From: Paenibacillus riograndensis SBR5
GTDB taxonomy: Bacteria > Bacillota > Bacilli > Paenibacillales > Paenibacillaceae
Direction: 5' to 3'
DNA length: 64,000 nucleotides
Assembly: GCF_000981585.1 (NCBI RefSeq)
Contig: NZ_LN831776.1
Coordinates: forward strand, 2,557,001 to 2,621,000
The notes below the pieces were generated by a model. It ran no database searches. It was not told where the DNA came from and was given only the letters and a program-made list of their open reading frames with translations. Both the position numbers and the translations under genes were made by a program. Shown here piece after piece: positions 44,498-52,184 of the stretch. Within the stretch, counting starts at the first letter, position 1. Each line of letters starts with the position of its first letter.

Positions 44498-44752
44498 ATG
44501 AAACCTGCTGGCGTAGTTCGAAAAGTAGATCAGCTGGGTAGAATTGTTCTGCCTAAGTCCCTGCGTAAAAGATACCAAATGAATGAAGGTGATCCTGTAG
44601 AAATTCTGGTGCAGGGCGATCATATCATTCTTGAGCGTTACCGTCCGAAATGTGTTTTTTGCGGATCGATGGAAGGCGTAAGCGAATATAAAGACCGTTA
44701 TATTTGTGCGGACTGCCTGACTGAAATGACCCAATTGTCAAGACACGCCTAA
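44498..44752 (+). CDS. abrB: AbrB-family transition-state regulator with C-terminal Cys4 motif
   Basis: 84 residues. The N-terminal swapped-hairpin domain (GVVRKVDQLGRIVLPKSLRK, GDPVEILVQGDHIILERY) is very close to Bacillus AbrB/Abh. The C-terminal part differs: CVFCGSMEGVSEYKDRYICADC, two CxxC pairs that look like a small zinc ribbon, in place of the AbrB multimerisation domain. AGGAGAG lies 12 nt before the ATG. With Spo0A-like boxes upstream, it probably acts in the switch from growth to sporulation (inference). Confidence 0.85.
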   Translation: MKPAGVVRKVDQLGRIVLPKSLRKRYQMNEGDPVEILVQGDHIILERYRPKCVFCGSMEGVSEYKDRYICADCLTEMTQLSRHA

Positions 44753-44973
44753 TCAGATCAGATCAGGTTTTCCAAGAGAACGTGCGCAAGTGGCAATTGT
44801 ACATAGGAAAGGCAACAAACCTGCGCCCTCTTGGCGGATTACCGATTCCAGACTTTTGTACGAAAAGTGGGCTGCAGCCAAGCGGCGACTGCTGTGCCAT
44901 AGGGCGGTAACCATTCACTTAAGGGAAGAAGGATGAACAGCTATGTGAGCCTTTACATCCTTCTACTGCCCAG

Positions 44974-45012
44974 AACAAAGAGCGCCGCACATTTGTGTGG
45001 CGCTCTTTGTTT
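44974..45012. terminator. Bidirectional terminator
   Basis: AACAAAGAGCGCC pairs with GGCGCTCTTTGTT. It lies between the converging abrB-like gene (+) and the small membrane-protein gene (-). The U-tracts are short in both directions. The rest of this 297-bp gap shows nothing else. Confidence 0.65.
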
Positions 45013-45049
45013 GAAATATAAGGGTGGGCTTAGTTACTGTCTGCGGCTT

Positions 45050-45154
45050 CTACAGGCCCTTGGTCTGGTCATCGTTGTACGCAGCGGTAAGGATACCAGC
45101 CAGAAACAACAGGAACACAAGGGAGATAATCCAAAAGGTAAGGGAAAACGACAT
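45050..45154 (-). CDS. Small single-span membrane protein (34 residues)
   Basis: Begins MSFSLTFWIISLVFLLFLAG and ends DDQTKGL: one membrane segment (residues 6-24) followed by a short polar tail. A perfect GGAGGTG stands 5 nt before the ATG on the minus strand, which is the strongest evidence that it is real. No family recognised; the shape fits small membrane-complex subunits or regulatory miniproteins. Confidence 0.6.
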   Translation of the reverse strand: MSFSLTFWIISLVFLLFLAGILTAAYNDDQTKGL

Positions 45155-45257
45155 GCGTGCACCTCCATGAGTGACTGTATTCGTTTCCCTGATTATACCC
45201 CGAGGTCTTCCAAAAATAAATGAAAATGTGATTTACCGCATAGACTATACATAATGA

Positions 45258-46325
45258 TTATTTAAAAAAGAGAAAATTGGTAGGGACCTTGCGCAGATTC
45301 CCATCTGAAGGCTTATTGATGACCCGTCCGTTGAAAATCAAAGAGGAGGACCCGCCGCCATCCAGATTGTATGCGTCAATGACGCCCATATTCGACAGTT
45401 TGTTCTGAAGCTCTTCCAGAGTTGCCCCGGAGTTGCCGTTTTCGTTATATCCGTCTGCCACCATTACCAGCAGCTGATCGTCTTTGTACTTGCCGATCAC
45501 CGTACGGGGAGCACGCTTCGGGGACAGCTGCCATTTGGCCGGGATGGGCACTTTGACGCTGTTCTTCAGCAGGACCGGCACAAAGGTGGCTCCGAAAACC
45601 GGCTGCAGCTGGTCCAGCTGTGTCCGGCTGTAGAATTTACCGCCGATCAGCTGGCCGGAAGCGTTCAGACCAACGAAGCTGAGATCCTTGTAGGTGGATT
45701 CGAAGCCATACAGATACTCCCCGCCGATAACGGTTGTGGAGAGCGGGTAGCGCTTGCCGGCCCTGTCGGCGAACCCGCCTGCATTGATGCCGGCAGTTGC
45801 GCCGTAGCGGTTCGCGGCCTGCAGCGTCGTTTCGGCTCCGCCTTTGCCGTCTCCAGCCAGACTCATTTTCATGGCGGACGGGTCCTTCAATTTTATTTTC
45901 ATTGCGTAAGCTGTATAATTGCCGGGATTTAGCCGGTAGAGTTCAATGGTTATCCGGTCGCTTCTCGCGACATCGGCGGGAATGCCCAATCTGGAGCTGA
46001 TCCGGCGGTTATAGATCAGTTCCGGACGCGCGGCCTGGGTCTTCGCCATTTGGACCAGCGCATTCATGGCATTGGTCGTCTGATTGTACAGCTTCGCGCT
46101 GGCACTGATGGAATGGATGGTGTAAGAGGCCGCGGCCTGGGCTGTAGTAAGCGCACTCTGCAGCTCAGCTGTCTCCTTGATCGGTCCGGGCTCCGCAGCG
46201 AATTGCCCAACATCCAAATTCAGATCAAGCGGCGGCTGGTACCACCATAGGCAGAGCAGCAGGCCAAGAAACGGCGCGGTCAGCAGCATAAAAAAACGGT
46301 TGACTCGTTTAACCGGCGTCATCAT
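45258..46325 (-). CDS. Phosphodiester glycosidase (NAGPA-domain) membrane protein
   Basis: 355 residues. An N-terminal membrane anchor (FFMLLTAPFLGLLLCLWW, about 11-28), a helical stalk, and a C-terminal NAGPA-type domain with TAGINAGGFADRAGKR and the hallmark VIDAYNLDGGGSSSLIFNGR. Such enzymes cleave GlcNAc or similar sugars from phosphodiesters; in bacteria the substrate is often exopolysaccharide or wall polymer (inference). It overlaps the coiled-coil gene upstream by 4 nt (ATGA), so translation is coupled. A paralogous domain is encoded at 63546-64000. Confidence 0.85.
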   Translation of the reverse strand: MMTPVKRVNRFFMLLTAPFLGLLLCLWWYQPPLDLNLDVGQFAAEPGPIKETAELQSALTTAQAAASYTIHSISASAKLYNQTTNAMNALVQMAKTQAARPELIYNRRISSRLGIPADVARSDRITIELYRLNPGNYTAYAMKIKLKDPSAMKMSLAGDGKGGAETTLQAANRYGATAGINAGGFADRAGKRYPLSTTVIGGEYLYGFESTYKDLSFVGLNASGQLIGGKFYSRTQLDQLQPVFGATFVPVLLKNSVKVPIPAKWQLSPKRAPRTVIGKYKDDQLLVMVADGYNENGNSGATLEELQNKLSNMGVIDAYNLDGGGSSSLIFNGRVINKPSDGNLRKVPTNFLFFK

Positions 46326-46729
46326 TTCAGCAGATCCATTTCTTTTTGCAGCGCTGCCAGCTGTTTGCGGACCTCGTTCAGTTGGGTGTACAGCTTGTTG
46401 CTGTTATCTGTTTTGTTGCTGGCATTATCTTTGGTAAAGGTAAGAAGTTCGTTAAAGGTGTCCACGGTGCTCTGCAATTCCTTGACTTGCTGGGAGAGGA
46501 CGCCAATTCGCGACTCGTAATCGGTCTTCAAAACGGTAAGCTGCTGCTGGCTCTGGGTGCTAAGCGAGCTTAGCACTTGCTCCTTAAGATGGTTGGTGTA
46601 GCTGTACACGGCGTAAAAGCCGAGCCCGATCATCACTATCCAGAACAGTAAAAACCATTTTACGGAAGATCCGTTTCTCGCTGAAGTGCGGCGCGAGTGT
46701 ACCGGTGTCGATTCCGCTAGCGGTTGCAT
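46322..46729 (-). CDS. Membrane-anchored coiled-coil protein
   Basis: 135 residues: a short basic cytoplasmic start, one membrane segment (WFLLFWIVMIGLGFYAVYSY, about 25-44), then an extracytoplasmic coiled coil rich in Gln, Leu and Lys (QQVKELQSTVDTFNELL; LNEVRKQLAALQKEMDLL). GAGGTG precedes the ATG. Overlap with the phosphodiester glycosidase gene suggests the two proteins work as a pair at the membrane, the coiled coil perhaps as a scaffold (inference). No family name recognised. Confidence 0.75.
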   Translation of the reverse strand: MQPLAESTPVHSRRTSARNGSSVKWFLLFWIVMIGLGFYAVYSYTNHLKEQVLSSLSTQSQQQLTVLKTDYESRIGVLSQQVKELQSTVDTFNELLTFTKDNASNKTDNSNKLYTQLNEVRKQLAALQKEMDLLK

Positions 46730-46947
46730 TTAATATCACCTCAGGCAAATTTTTTTCAAGTTCTCATTCTATCAGACTTTTATAATATTCGCAAAAGTGA
46801 AAAGACTTATATCAACGTGAAAAATTAATTGCGCTCTATTTAACTACTACGATACAATTTCTATAGATTGGAAGTTCTGATGGACGTATTCAAGGGAAAA
46901 GAAGGCAAAATTGACAAGTCATCCTGAGCCTTGCATGCGTACTGACA

Positions 46948-46967
46948 GGAAACGCTATAGCGCTTCC
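46948..46967. promoter_or_regulatory. Near-perfect 20-bp palindrome upstream of the ComA-like gene
   Basis: GGAAACGCTATAGCGCTTCC, one mismatched pair, 42 bp before the ATG at 47010. A TTGACA hexamer lies at 46911-46916, but no good -10 is seen at 17 nt. An operator for this or a divergent gene is likely. Confidence 0.45.
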
Positions 46968-47009
46968 CTTTCTGGGTAAATACATAGATAGCAGGAGGTC
47001 TGGGCATTA

Positions 47010-47666
47010 ATGATGAAGGTGTGGCGGGTGATCATCGTGGGATGTCATCCCACAAGTATGCTGGGTACAAAATTGATTCTGGAGGAAAGCAAGGAGATTG
47101 AGGTGGTGGGGATGTTCTCCAACTGGAGCGAGGGCGTCCACACGGTACAGCAACAGCAGCCAGATCTGGTGCTGACGGATTATCAGATGCCGGAAGGCAA
47201 TGTCGAGGGTGCGCTGGTAGAGATGAAGCAAAGCTCAAAAAGCACCCATTTCATCATTATGACCGAGGAAGAGGACAAGGAGCTGTTCCAGCCGCTCATC
47301 GAGCTTGGGGCCAGCGGTGTGCTCTCCAAGGGAGCATCTCCGCGTCAGCTGCTGCAGATGATCAGCGGGCTACGTGAAGGTTTTTTGTCCATTCCGCTGG
47401 AATGGGCCCAAGACGGTTTCCGTCCGGTTGCTTCGTCGCGCGGGCTGGATGGGGTACTGCAGTTGACCCAGACCGAAATGTTCATTATGGAACGGATCGT
47501 TCAGGGAATTACATACGATAAAATCGCTCTAGAAATCGAAGTCAGCCGCCGTTCCATCGATAATTATCTGCGGAAGATTTATGTGAAGCTGGAGGTGTCT
47601 ACAAGAGCGCAAGCGATTGAAAAGTTCGCGCTTTTCTCCAGACAAAACAAGCAAATGTACGCATAG
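47010..47666 (+). CDS. ComA-like LuxR-family regulator with degenerate receiver
   Basis: 218 residues. The receiver resembles ComA (HPTSMLGTKLILEE) and keeps the phosphoacceptor position D57 (LVLTDYQMP), T85 and K107, but the acidic pair that binds magnesium is replaced by Gly-Cys (VIIVGCHP, residues 8-14). The C-terminal LuxR helix-turn-helix is intact (TQTEMFIMERIVQGITYDKI, SRRSIDNYLRKIYVKLEV). No partner kinase adjoins. It may act independently of phosphorylation. GGAGG (46994-46998) supports the start. A palindromic operator precedes it. Confidence 0.85.
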   Translation: MMKVWRVIIVGCHPTSMLGTKLILEESKEIEVVGMFSNWSEGVHTVQQQQPDLVLTDYQMPEGNVEGALVEMKQSSKSTHFIIMTEEEDKELFQPLIELGASGVLSKGASPRQLLQMISGLREGFLSIPLEWAQDGFRPVASSRGLDGVLQLTQTEMFIMERIVQGITYDKIALEIEVSRRSIDNYLRKIYVKLEVSTRAQAIEKFALFSRQNKQMYA

Positions 47667-47734
47667 CCCCAGCATAACGACATAATGCAGCCTGTAAAGG
47701 AATATTCTTGGTACCAGGGAGAAGGGGGGATCAT

Positions 47735-48952
47735 ATGAAATATGAGTTTTCTGCCCGCGCACATACATTGCACTCTTCAACGCTGCTGAGCATACGTACA
47801 GAGACGCGCAGGGGGACGCTGATTTCACTGGCTGAAGAGCTGCCGGCCGAAGAATTGTTTCCATTGTCTCTACTGGCTGAAACGGCTTCCACAGTGATCT
47901 CGGCAGACGCCGGGGCGCTGCAATATGGTGATCCTGAGGGGTATGGGCCTCTTCGCGAATGGCTGACCGGGGACTGGCTGAAGGCCAAAGGGGTGGCGGT
48001 TGCCGCAGGCGGGGTTCTGCTGACAACGGGAAGTCAACAAGCGATAGATCTGTTGTCCAGGGTCTATATTGATCCCGGAGACCGTGTGCTGGTGGAGAAT
48101 CCGACTTCTCCGGGTATTCTGCAGGCCTTGCGGATGCAGGGTGCCGTGATTATTCCGGTCAAGGGCGATCAGGACGGTCTGCTGCCGGAGCATCTGCGTA
48201 CCCAGATCCGCCTGCACCGGCCCAAGATGCTGTTTGCTACGCCGAGCTTCACGAATCCGAGCGGAATTCTCTGGAGTCTGGCCAGACGCAAGGAAGTGCT
48301 GGAGCTGTGTACCACGCACAATCTGCTGATTGTCGAGGATGACTCTTATGGCGATCTGCATTTTCAAAGGTACACGGAGCATCCTTCCGTGAAGTATCCG
48401 TCTCTGTATGCGCTGGAGAATGTCAGCGAGGGCGGACATGTGCTCTACATTGGCTCCTTCAGCAAAACGGTCGCACCTGCGCTGCGGACGGGCTGGGCGG
48501 CGGGCAGCCGTGAGCTGATCGGGATGATGGCTGCCGCGAAGCAGATGGCCGATTGGCAATCCAGCTCACTCAACCAGCGGCTGCTGCATCATCTGCTGGA
48601 TGTGACGGCCTTTGATCTGCGTGAGCATATCGCGCTCCTCAACCGGGAGTACAATACCCGGCTGAAGCTGATGGCAGAGCTTCTGAAGCGCCCGGCCTGG
48701 AAGAGCAGCAGCTATTGTCTGCCGGCTGGCGGCATGTTCCTGTGGGTAACGCTGCCGGAGGGCCTGGATGCGATGGCGCTGCTGAAGGCCTCGCTGGCCA
48801 AGGGCGTGGCATTTTTGCCCGGCCCGCTGTGCAGTGTGAGCGGAGGAAGCGGACGCATCCGCCTTAACTTCAGCCATCCGGGCAGGGATGAGCTGCTGCT
48901 GGGCATGAATCTGATGAGCGAGGCCGTGACGGAGTTTACGGCACGGAGCTGA
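47735..48952 (+). CDS. Class I/II PLP-dependent aminotransferase
   Basis: 405 residues, fold-type I. Seen: LQYGDPEGYGPLREWL, TTGSQQAIDLLSRV, VEDDSYGDLHF and the PLP lysine in GSFSKTVAPALRTGW. The sequence is that of MocR/PtsJ-like and LysN-like aminotransferases without the N-terminal helix-turn-helix; the substrate (aromatic amino acids, 2-aminoadipate or others) cannot be told. The ATG at 47735 follows AAGGGGGG. It lies 68 nt after the ComA-like gene with no terminator between, so cotranscription is possible. Confidence 0.85.
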   Translation: MKYEFSARAHTLHSSTLLSIRTETRRGTLISLAEELPAEELFPLSLLAETASTVISADAGALQYGDPEGYGPLREWLTGDWLKAKGVAVAAGGVLLTTGSQQAIDLLSRVYIDPGDRVLVENPTSPGILQALRMQGAVIIPVKGDQDGLLPEHLRTQIRLHRPKMLFATPSFTNPSGILWSLARRKEVLELCTTHNLLIVEDDSYGDLHFQRYTEHPSVKYPSLYALENVSEGGHVLYIGSFSKTVAPALRTGWAAGSRELIGMMAAAKQMADWQSSSLNQRLLHHLLDVTAFDLREHIALLNREYNTRLKLMAELLKRPAWKSSSYCLPAGGMFLWVTLPEGLDAMALLKASLAKGVAFLPGPLCSVSGGSGRIRLNFSHPGRDELLLGMNLMSEAVTEFTARS

Positions 48953-48970
48953 GCGTGGCGCTTTTTGTTA

Positions 48971-48993
48971 AAGCCCTGAAAAGGGCTTTTTTC
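48971..48993 (+). terminator. Terminator of the aminotransferase gene
   Basis: AAGCCC-TGAAA-GGGCTT followed by TTTT. Confidence 0.75.
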
Positions 48994-49639
48994 TCGTTGG
49001 ATAGTGGATAGGGAACTATATAGTGTAAAAAAGTGTGGATATCTTGGAGGCCTCAGAGGATATAAGCGATGCAGGAGGGTTGGGCTCCACAGGAGGATTG
49101 AGCTCCATCCGCGGACGGAAGCGGACTGAGGGGACCTTATTTTGCCAAAAACCTTACTTTTTCAGCAGTTACGGACTCAGGAGCCGTTATATCGTTCGAT
49201 GGAGCCTGGAATAAAGGGGAAAGGGACAAATAGAGGCATCTCAGTCCGTCCCGCGGAATGGACGAATCTTCGTTCAATAACGGCTTTCCAGTCCGCAACG
49301 GCTGCGGATCGATCGTGAAGGAAGCTCATCGTGTCCGCAGAAGGACCCACACCATAATCATACGGCCCACAATCCATGTCCAAACTGACTTCTGGGCGGG
49401 CGTTGTGCATGTGGCATAACAATATGAGCTCTAACAAGCCAAAGGATGCTAAGCCTGCCTGTCATACAACGATCCGTCGTCAGCATGCCCCGTTGATTTT
49501 GGAGCGGCGGGGGATCCTTGCGGCCGTAAACTCTGTGTTGTTATTCACTCGCCAGGGTAATTTTGTTAATACACCGGTAACTATAATTACTTCTTCATAG
49601 TGGATAAATTATGCGGGAAGATGGGGATAAACACCTTTG

Positions 49640-50090
49640 GACGAATTTGTAACGAATAACGGCAGAAATGCCGTTGTTGAAGCGCCGAAGGCTGGTTTGA
49701 CCATAAATAACGGCAGAAATACCGTTGTTAGAGTGGGGAAGGCCAGTTTGGCCATATCCCGAAAACTATAAAGCTGAGGAATCAGCCGCTCTAGATTTCC
49801 TCATACCGACTAGCGCTTGCTCCCCGGCTTCTTCACAAACGCTAGTTGGAAAAAGGGAGCTTATTTTTCCCAGAATTCAATAATCTTGAGATTTAAATGG
49901 AAAAAGTAAACTTATTTGAGCTATATTCTTCATCCAATGGTGAAATGAGCTGGATTAGTTGACCTTTTTCCACTTAGCCTGCGGGGAAAAGGTAGTGTGG
50001 AGCCAATTAGTGATACTTTTTCCACTTAACCTGTGAAGAACGACCAGTGACGATCCACTTAGTTAACCTTTTTCCACTAGATCGACGGGG
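49640..50090. repeat. Composite intergenic repeat: AACGGC hairpins plus family A locus 3
   Basis: AACGGCAGAAATGCCGTT (49658-49675) and AACGGCAGAAATACCGTT (49709-49726), each followed by GTTRRAG, then family A modules: forward at 49842 and 49891 (AATGGAAAAAGTAAACTTAT), reverse at 49955, 50005 and 50058 (CTTTTTCCACTT type). The order of parts is as at 19.9-20.4 kb. The rest of the 1.67-kb gap (48994-49640 and 50090-50400) shows no gene or motif I can support. Confidence 0.8.
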
Positions 50091-50400
50091 AGTCTCCGGT
50101 GATAAGGCTGTAGGTGGTGCAGGAGCAAATGGGATCAATCTATTGTAGAGTCAAACGGACAGAGCAGGCGCCATTTTACGAATAAGTCTAGTTTTATTGA
50201 AGATTCAGACTCAGAATCCGCTATAACGTTTATTTTAACTTAAAATGGGGGGATTGGCTGAATAACATCTGTGTTCGCTTGGACTCTGGGACTCGCATGA
50301 TCCGTCTGAATACGGGATCTCCTGTCCGCATCATTTGCGGCTAGAATTTCAGTAAGTCTGCTGAACAGAATAAGGCGGGGGAATCTACTTCCCCCAAAGG

Positions 50401-50430
50401 AAGGCGGCCTTCGCGAGGACCGCCTTTTTT
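50401..50430 (+). terminator. Rho-independent terminator
   Basis: AAGGCGG pairs with CCGCCTT across CCTTCGCGAGGA, followed by a T-run. No gene ends nearby, so an unrecognised short transcript may end here. Confidence 0.7.
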
Positions 50431-50563
50431 GTGTGGCCTGCTCCGGGTTAGCGGGCGGTATATTTTATGACAAATCGAAGAACAATGCCTTGATTTTCAC
50501 ACAGGCTGCGGGGATTGGACGGTTCGGGGCGTCTAAAAGAAACAGAGGGACTGGTGCAAAATG

Positions 50564-50591
50564 GAAAGCAGAAAGCAGAAAGCAGAAAGCA
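50564..50591. repeat. GAAAGCA x4 microsatellite
   Basis: Four exact 7-bp units just upstream of the ABC ATPase ribosome binding site. Copy-number change would alter the leader length, not the protein. Confidence 0.9.
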
Positions 50592-50618
50592 GAATACACA
50601 GCCAAGGAGATGCAAGTG

Positions 50619-51314
50619 ATGGAGAACGTGCTGGAGTGCAGCAACCTGACTAAAAGGTATGGTAAAAAGGTGGCCCTGGACAATCTGAATCTCACCCTGC
50701 CGAAGGGGAGGATTGTAGGATTGCTGGGTCCGAATGGGGCGGGGAAAACTACGCTGATGAAGCTGATTGTATCCTTGCTGCGCGATTACCGGGGGTCTAT
50801 TACCGTCTGCGGACGACGGCCCGGCCTGGATACCAAAAAGATCGTGTCTTATTTGCCTGACCGTGAATTTCTTTATCCCTGGATGACTATAGAGGAGTGT
50901 ATCGCGTTCTTTCGGAACTCCTTCGCCGACTTTCAACTGGATATGGCTTACGCCATGATTGAAGAGCTTGGCCTGGACCCCAATGAGAAGGTGAAGAATT
51001 TGTCCAAGGGAATGCAGGAGCGAGTGAGTATTTCTCTCGTCTTTGCGCGCAAAGCGAAGTTGTATGTTCTGGACGAGCCGCTGGCAGCTGTGGACCCTTC
51101 GACAAGGGACAAGATCATGCGGATCATCCTTGAGCATTTTGACCCGGAAAGCTCCATACTGCTCAGTACACATCTCATTCATGATGTCGAAAGCCTGTTT
51201 ACGGATATAGCGGTTGTTAATGAAGGCCGGGTGCAGCTGTACGGAGGAATAGGGGAGCTGCAGCGGGATTACGGGATGCCTATCGAGGAGATTTTTAAAC
51301 AGCTGGTCGGATGA
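50619..51314 (+). CDS. ABC transporter ATP-binding protein
   Basis: 231 residues. Walker A GPNGAGKTT, signature NLSKGMQERVSISL, Walker B LYVLDEPLAAVD, H-loop STHLIHD. The type matches YtrB/BcrA-like ATPases of ABC-2 exporters. The ATG at 50619 is 9 nt after AAGGAG (50604-50609); the open frame further upstream crosses the microsatellite and is not conserved-looking. It pairs with the membrane protein 25 nt downstream. No GntR-type regulator of the YtrA kind is adjacent. Substrate unknown, perhaps peptide antibiotic or lipid. Confidence 0.9.
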   Translation: MENVLECSNLTKRYGKKVALDNLNLTLPKGRIVGLLGPNGAGKTTLMKLIVSLLRDYRGSITVCGRRPGLDTKKIVSYLPDREFLYPWMTIEECIAFFRNSFADFQLDMAYAMIEELGLDPNEKVKNLSKGMQERVSISLVFARKAKLYVLDEPLAAVDPSTRDKIMRIILEHFDPESSILLSTHLIHDVESLFTDIAVVNEGRVQLYGGIGELQRDYGMPIEEIFKQLVG

Positions 51315-51339
51315 TTTCAAATATAAGGGAGAGAGCTTC

Positions 51340-52113
51340 ATGGTTCAACTTAACCAATTCAAACTGGAATGCCGGAAACATTGCGCCGTCTTCGCGGCAT
51401 TTACCGGAATCAGCGTGCTTACGAATCTGTATTTTTTGTTCAGCCAGGATCAGGATCTGTCCTTTGTCTTTCTTCTGGTGAACATGGTGATCGGCATTCT
51501 GCTGCCTGTATACATCTATCTGGATTATTACCGCGAGTTTTTTACCGGCACCATGCCGATTAATCATCTGCTGCCCCTTAGAACCTCGGCATTGTTCGGT
51601 GTGAAGTCGGCGGTTTTTATGCTGGGGCTTATCCTTGTGTGGCTCCCCTCTTTGCTTGATGTGTTTGTGAATCCGGTAGGCCTGTATCACCAGCGGATCA
51701 TGCATTCGGACAACCCGGCTCTAAGCATCGCTTATCTGGTGCTGTCCAAGCTATGCAGCATTCCTGCCGGTCTGGCCGTGATGGGACTGGCGCTTGCCGC
51801 TGCCAAAAGACTGCGCAAACCGTTGCTCAGCCATCTCTGCATAGCTCTTGTAATGGTCCTGGTGGTCGGCATTCAATTTGCGCTGGTGGTCCGGAACAGC
51901 TGGCACTGGAGCATCGGAACGTCCGCAGCGGAGACCTTCAAGCAATATGCGAACCTGCTTACGGTCAGCCCGGTCAGCCGGGTCCAGCCCGCCGATATCA
52001 ACGAGTCGATTCAATGGTCCTCGGTGGGCATGAACCTTCTGGTAGCACTGGTTGCGGGAGCCATCGGCCGTTATTTGTTCAATTCCCGGAAGTATGAAAT
52101 CCTCGGGAAATAA
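51340..52113 (+). CDS. ABC-2-type membrane permease subunit
   Basis: 257 residues with about six hydrophobic segments (among them CAVFAAFTGISVLTNLYFLF, VFLLVNMVIGILLPVYIYL, SAVFMLGLILVWLPSLLDVF, SHLCIALVMVLVVGIQFALV and a C-terminal one, NLLVALVAGAIGRYLF). The loop YREFFTGTMPINHLLPLRTS is typical of ABC-2 permeases. It lies 25 nt after the ATPase gene and forms an exporter with it. Gene pairs like this often defend against antibiotics or adjust the envelope (inference). Confidence 0.85.
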   Translation: MVQLNQFKLECRKHCAVFAAFTGISVLTNLYFLFSQDQDLSFVFLLVNMVIGILLPVYIYLDYYREFFTGTMPINHLLPLRTSALFGVKSAVFMLGLILVWLPSLLDVFVNPVGLYHQRIMHSDNPALSIAYLVLSKLCSIPAGLAVMGLALAAAKRLRKPLLSHLCIALVMVLVVGIQFALVVRNSWHWSIGTSAAETFKQYANLLTVSPVSRVQPADINESIQWSSVGMNLLVALVAGAIGRYLFNSRKYEILGK

Positions 52114-52184
52114 GCGCAACGGGCTAAGATTGTAACGGGAAGGCTGTGAACAAAAAAGTGTGAATGCTATTAAAACGCAGCAGC

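Noticed and set aside
44933..45223. 96-codon open frame on + after the abrB-like gene
   Set aside because: It reads through the bidirectional terminator hairpin and is antisense to the better-supported 34-residue membrane protein.
46911..46939. Sigma-A promoter with TTGACA for the ComA-like gene
   Set aside because: The -35 is perfect but the hexamer at 17-nt spacing (CATGCG) is a poor -10; not called as a promoter.
49177..49437. 86-codon open frame on - in the large gap after the aminotransferase gene
   Set aside because: No convincing ribosome binding site, odd composition and no domain; judged chance.
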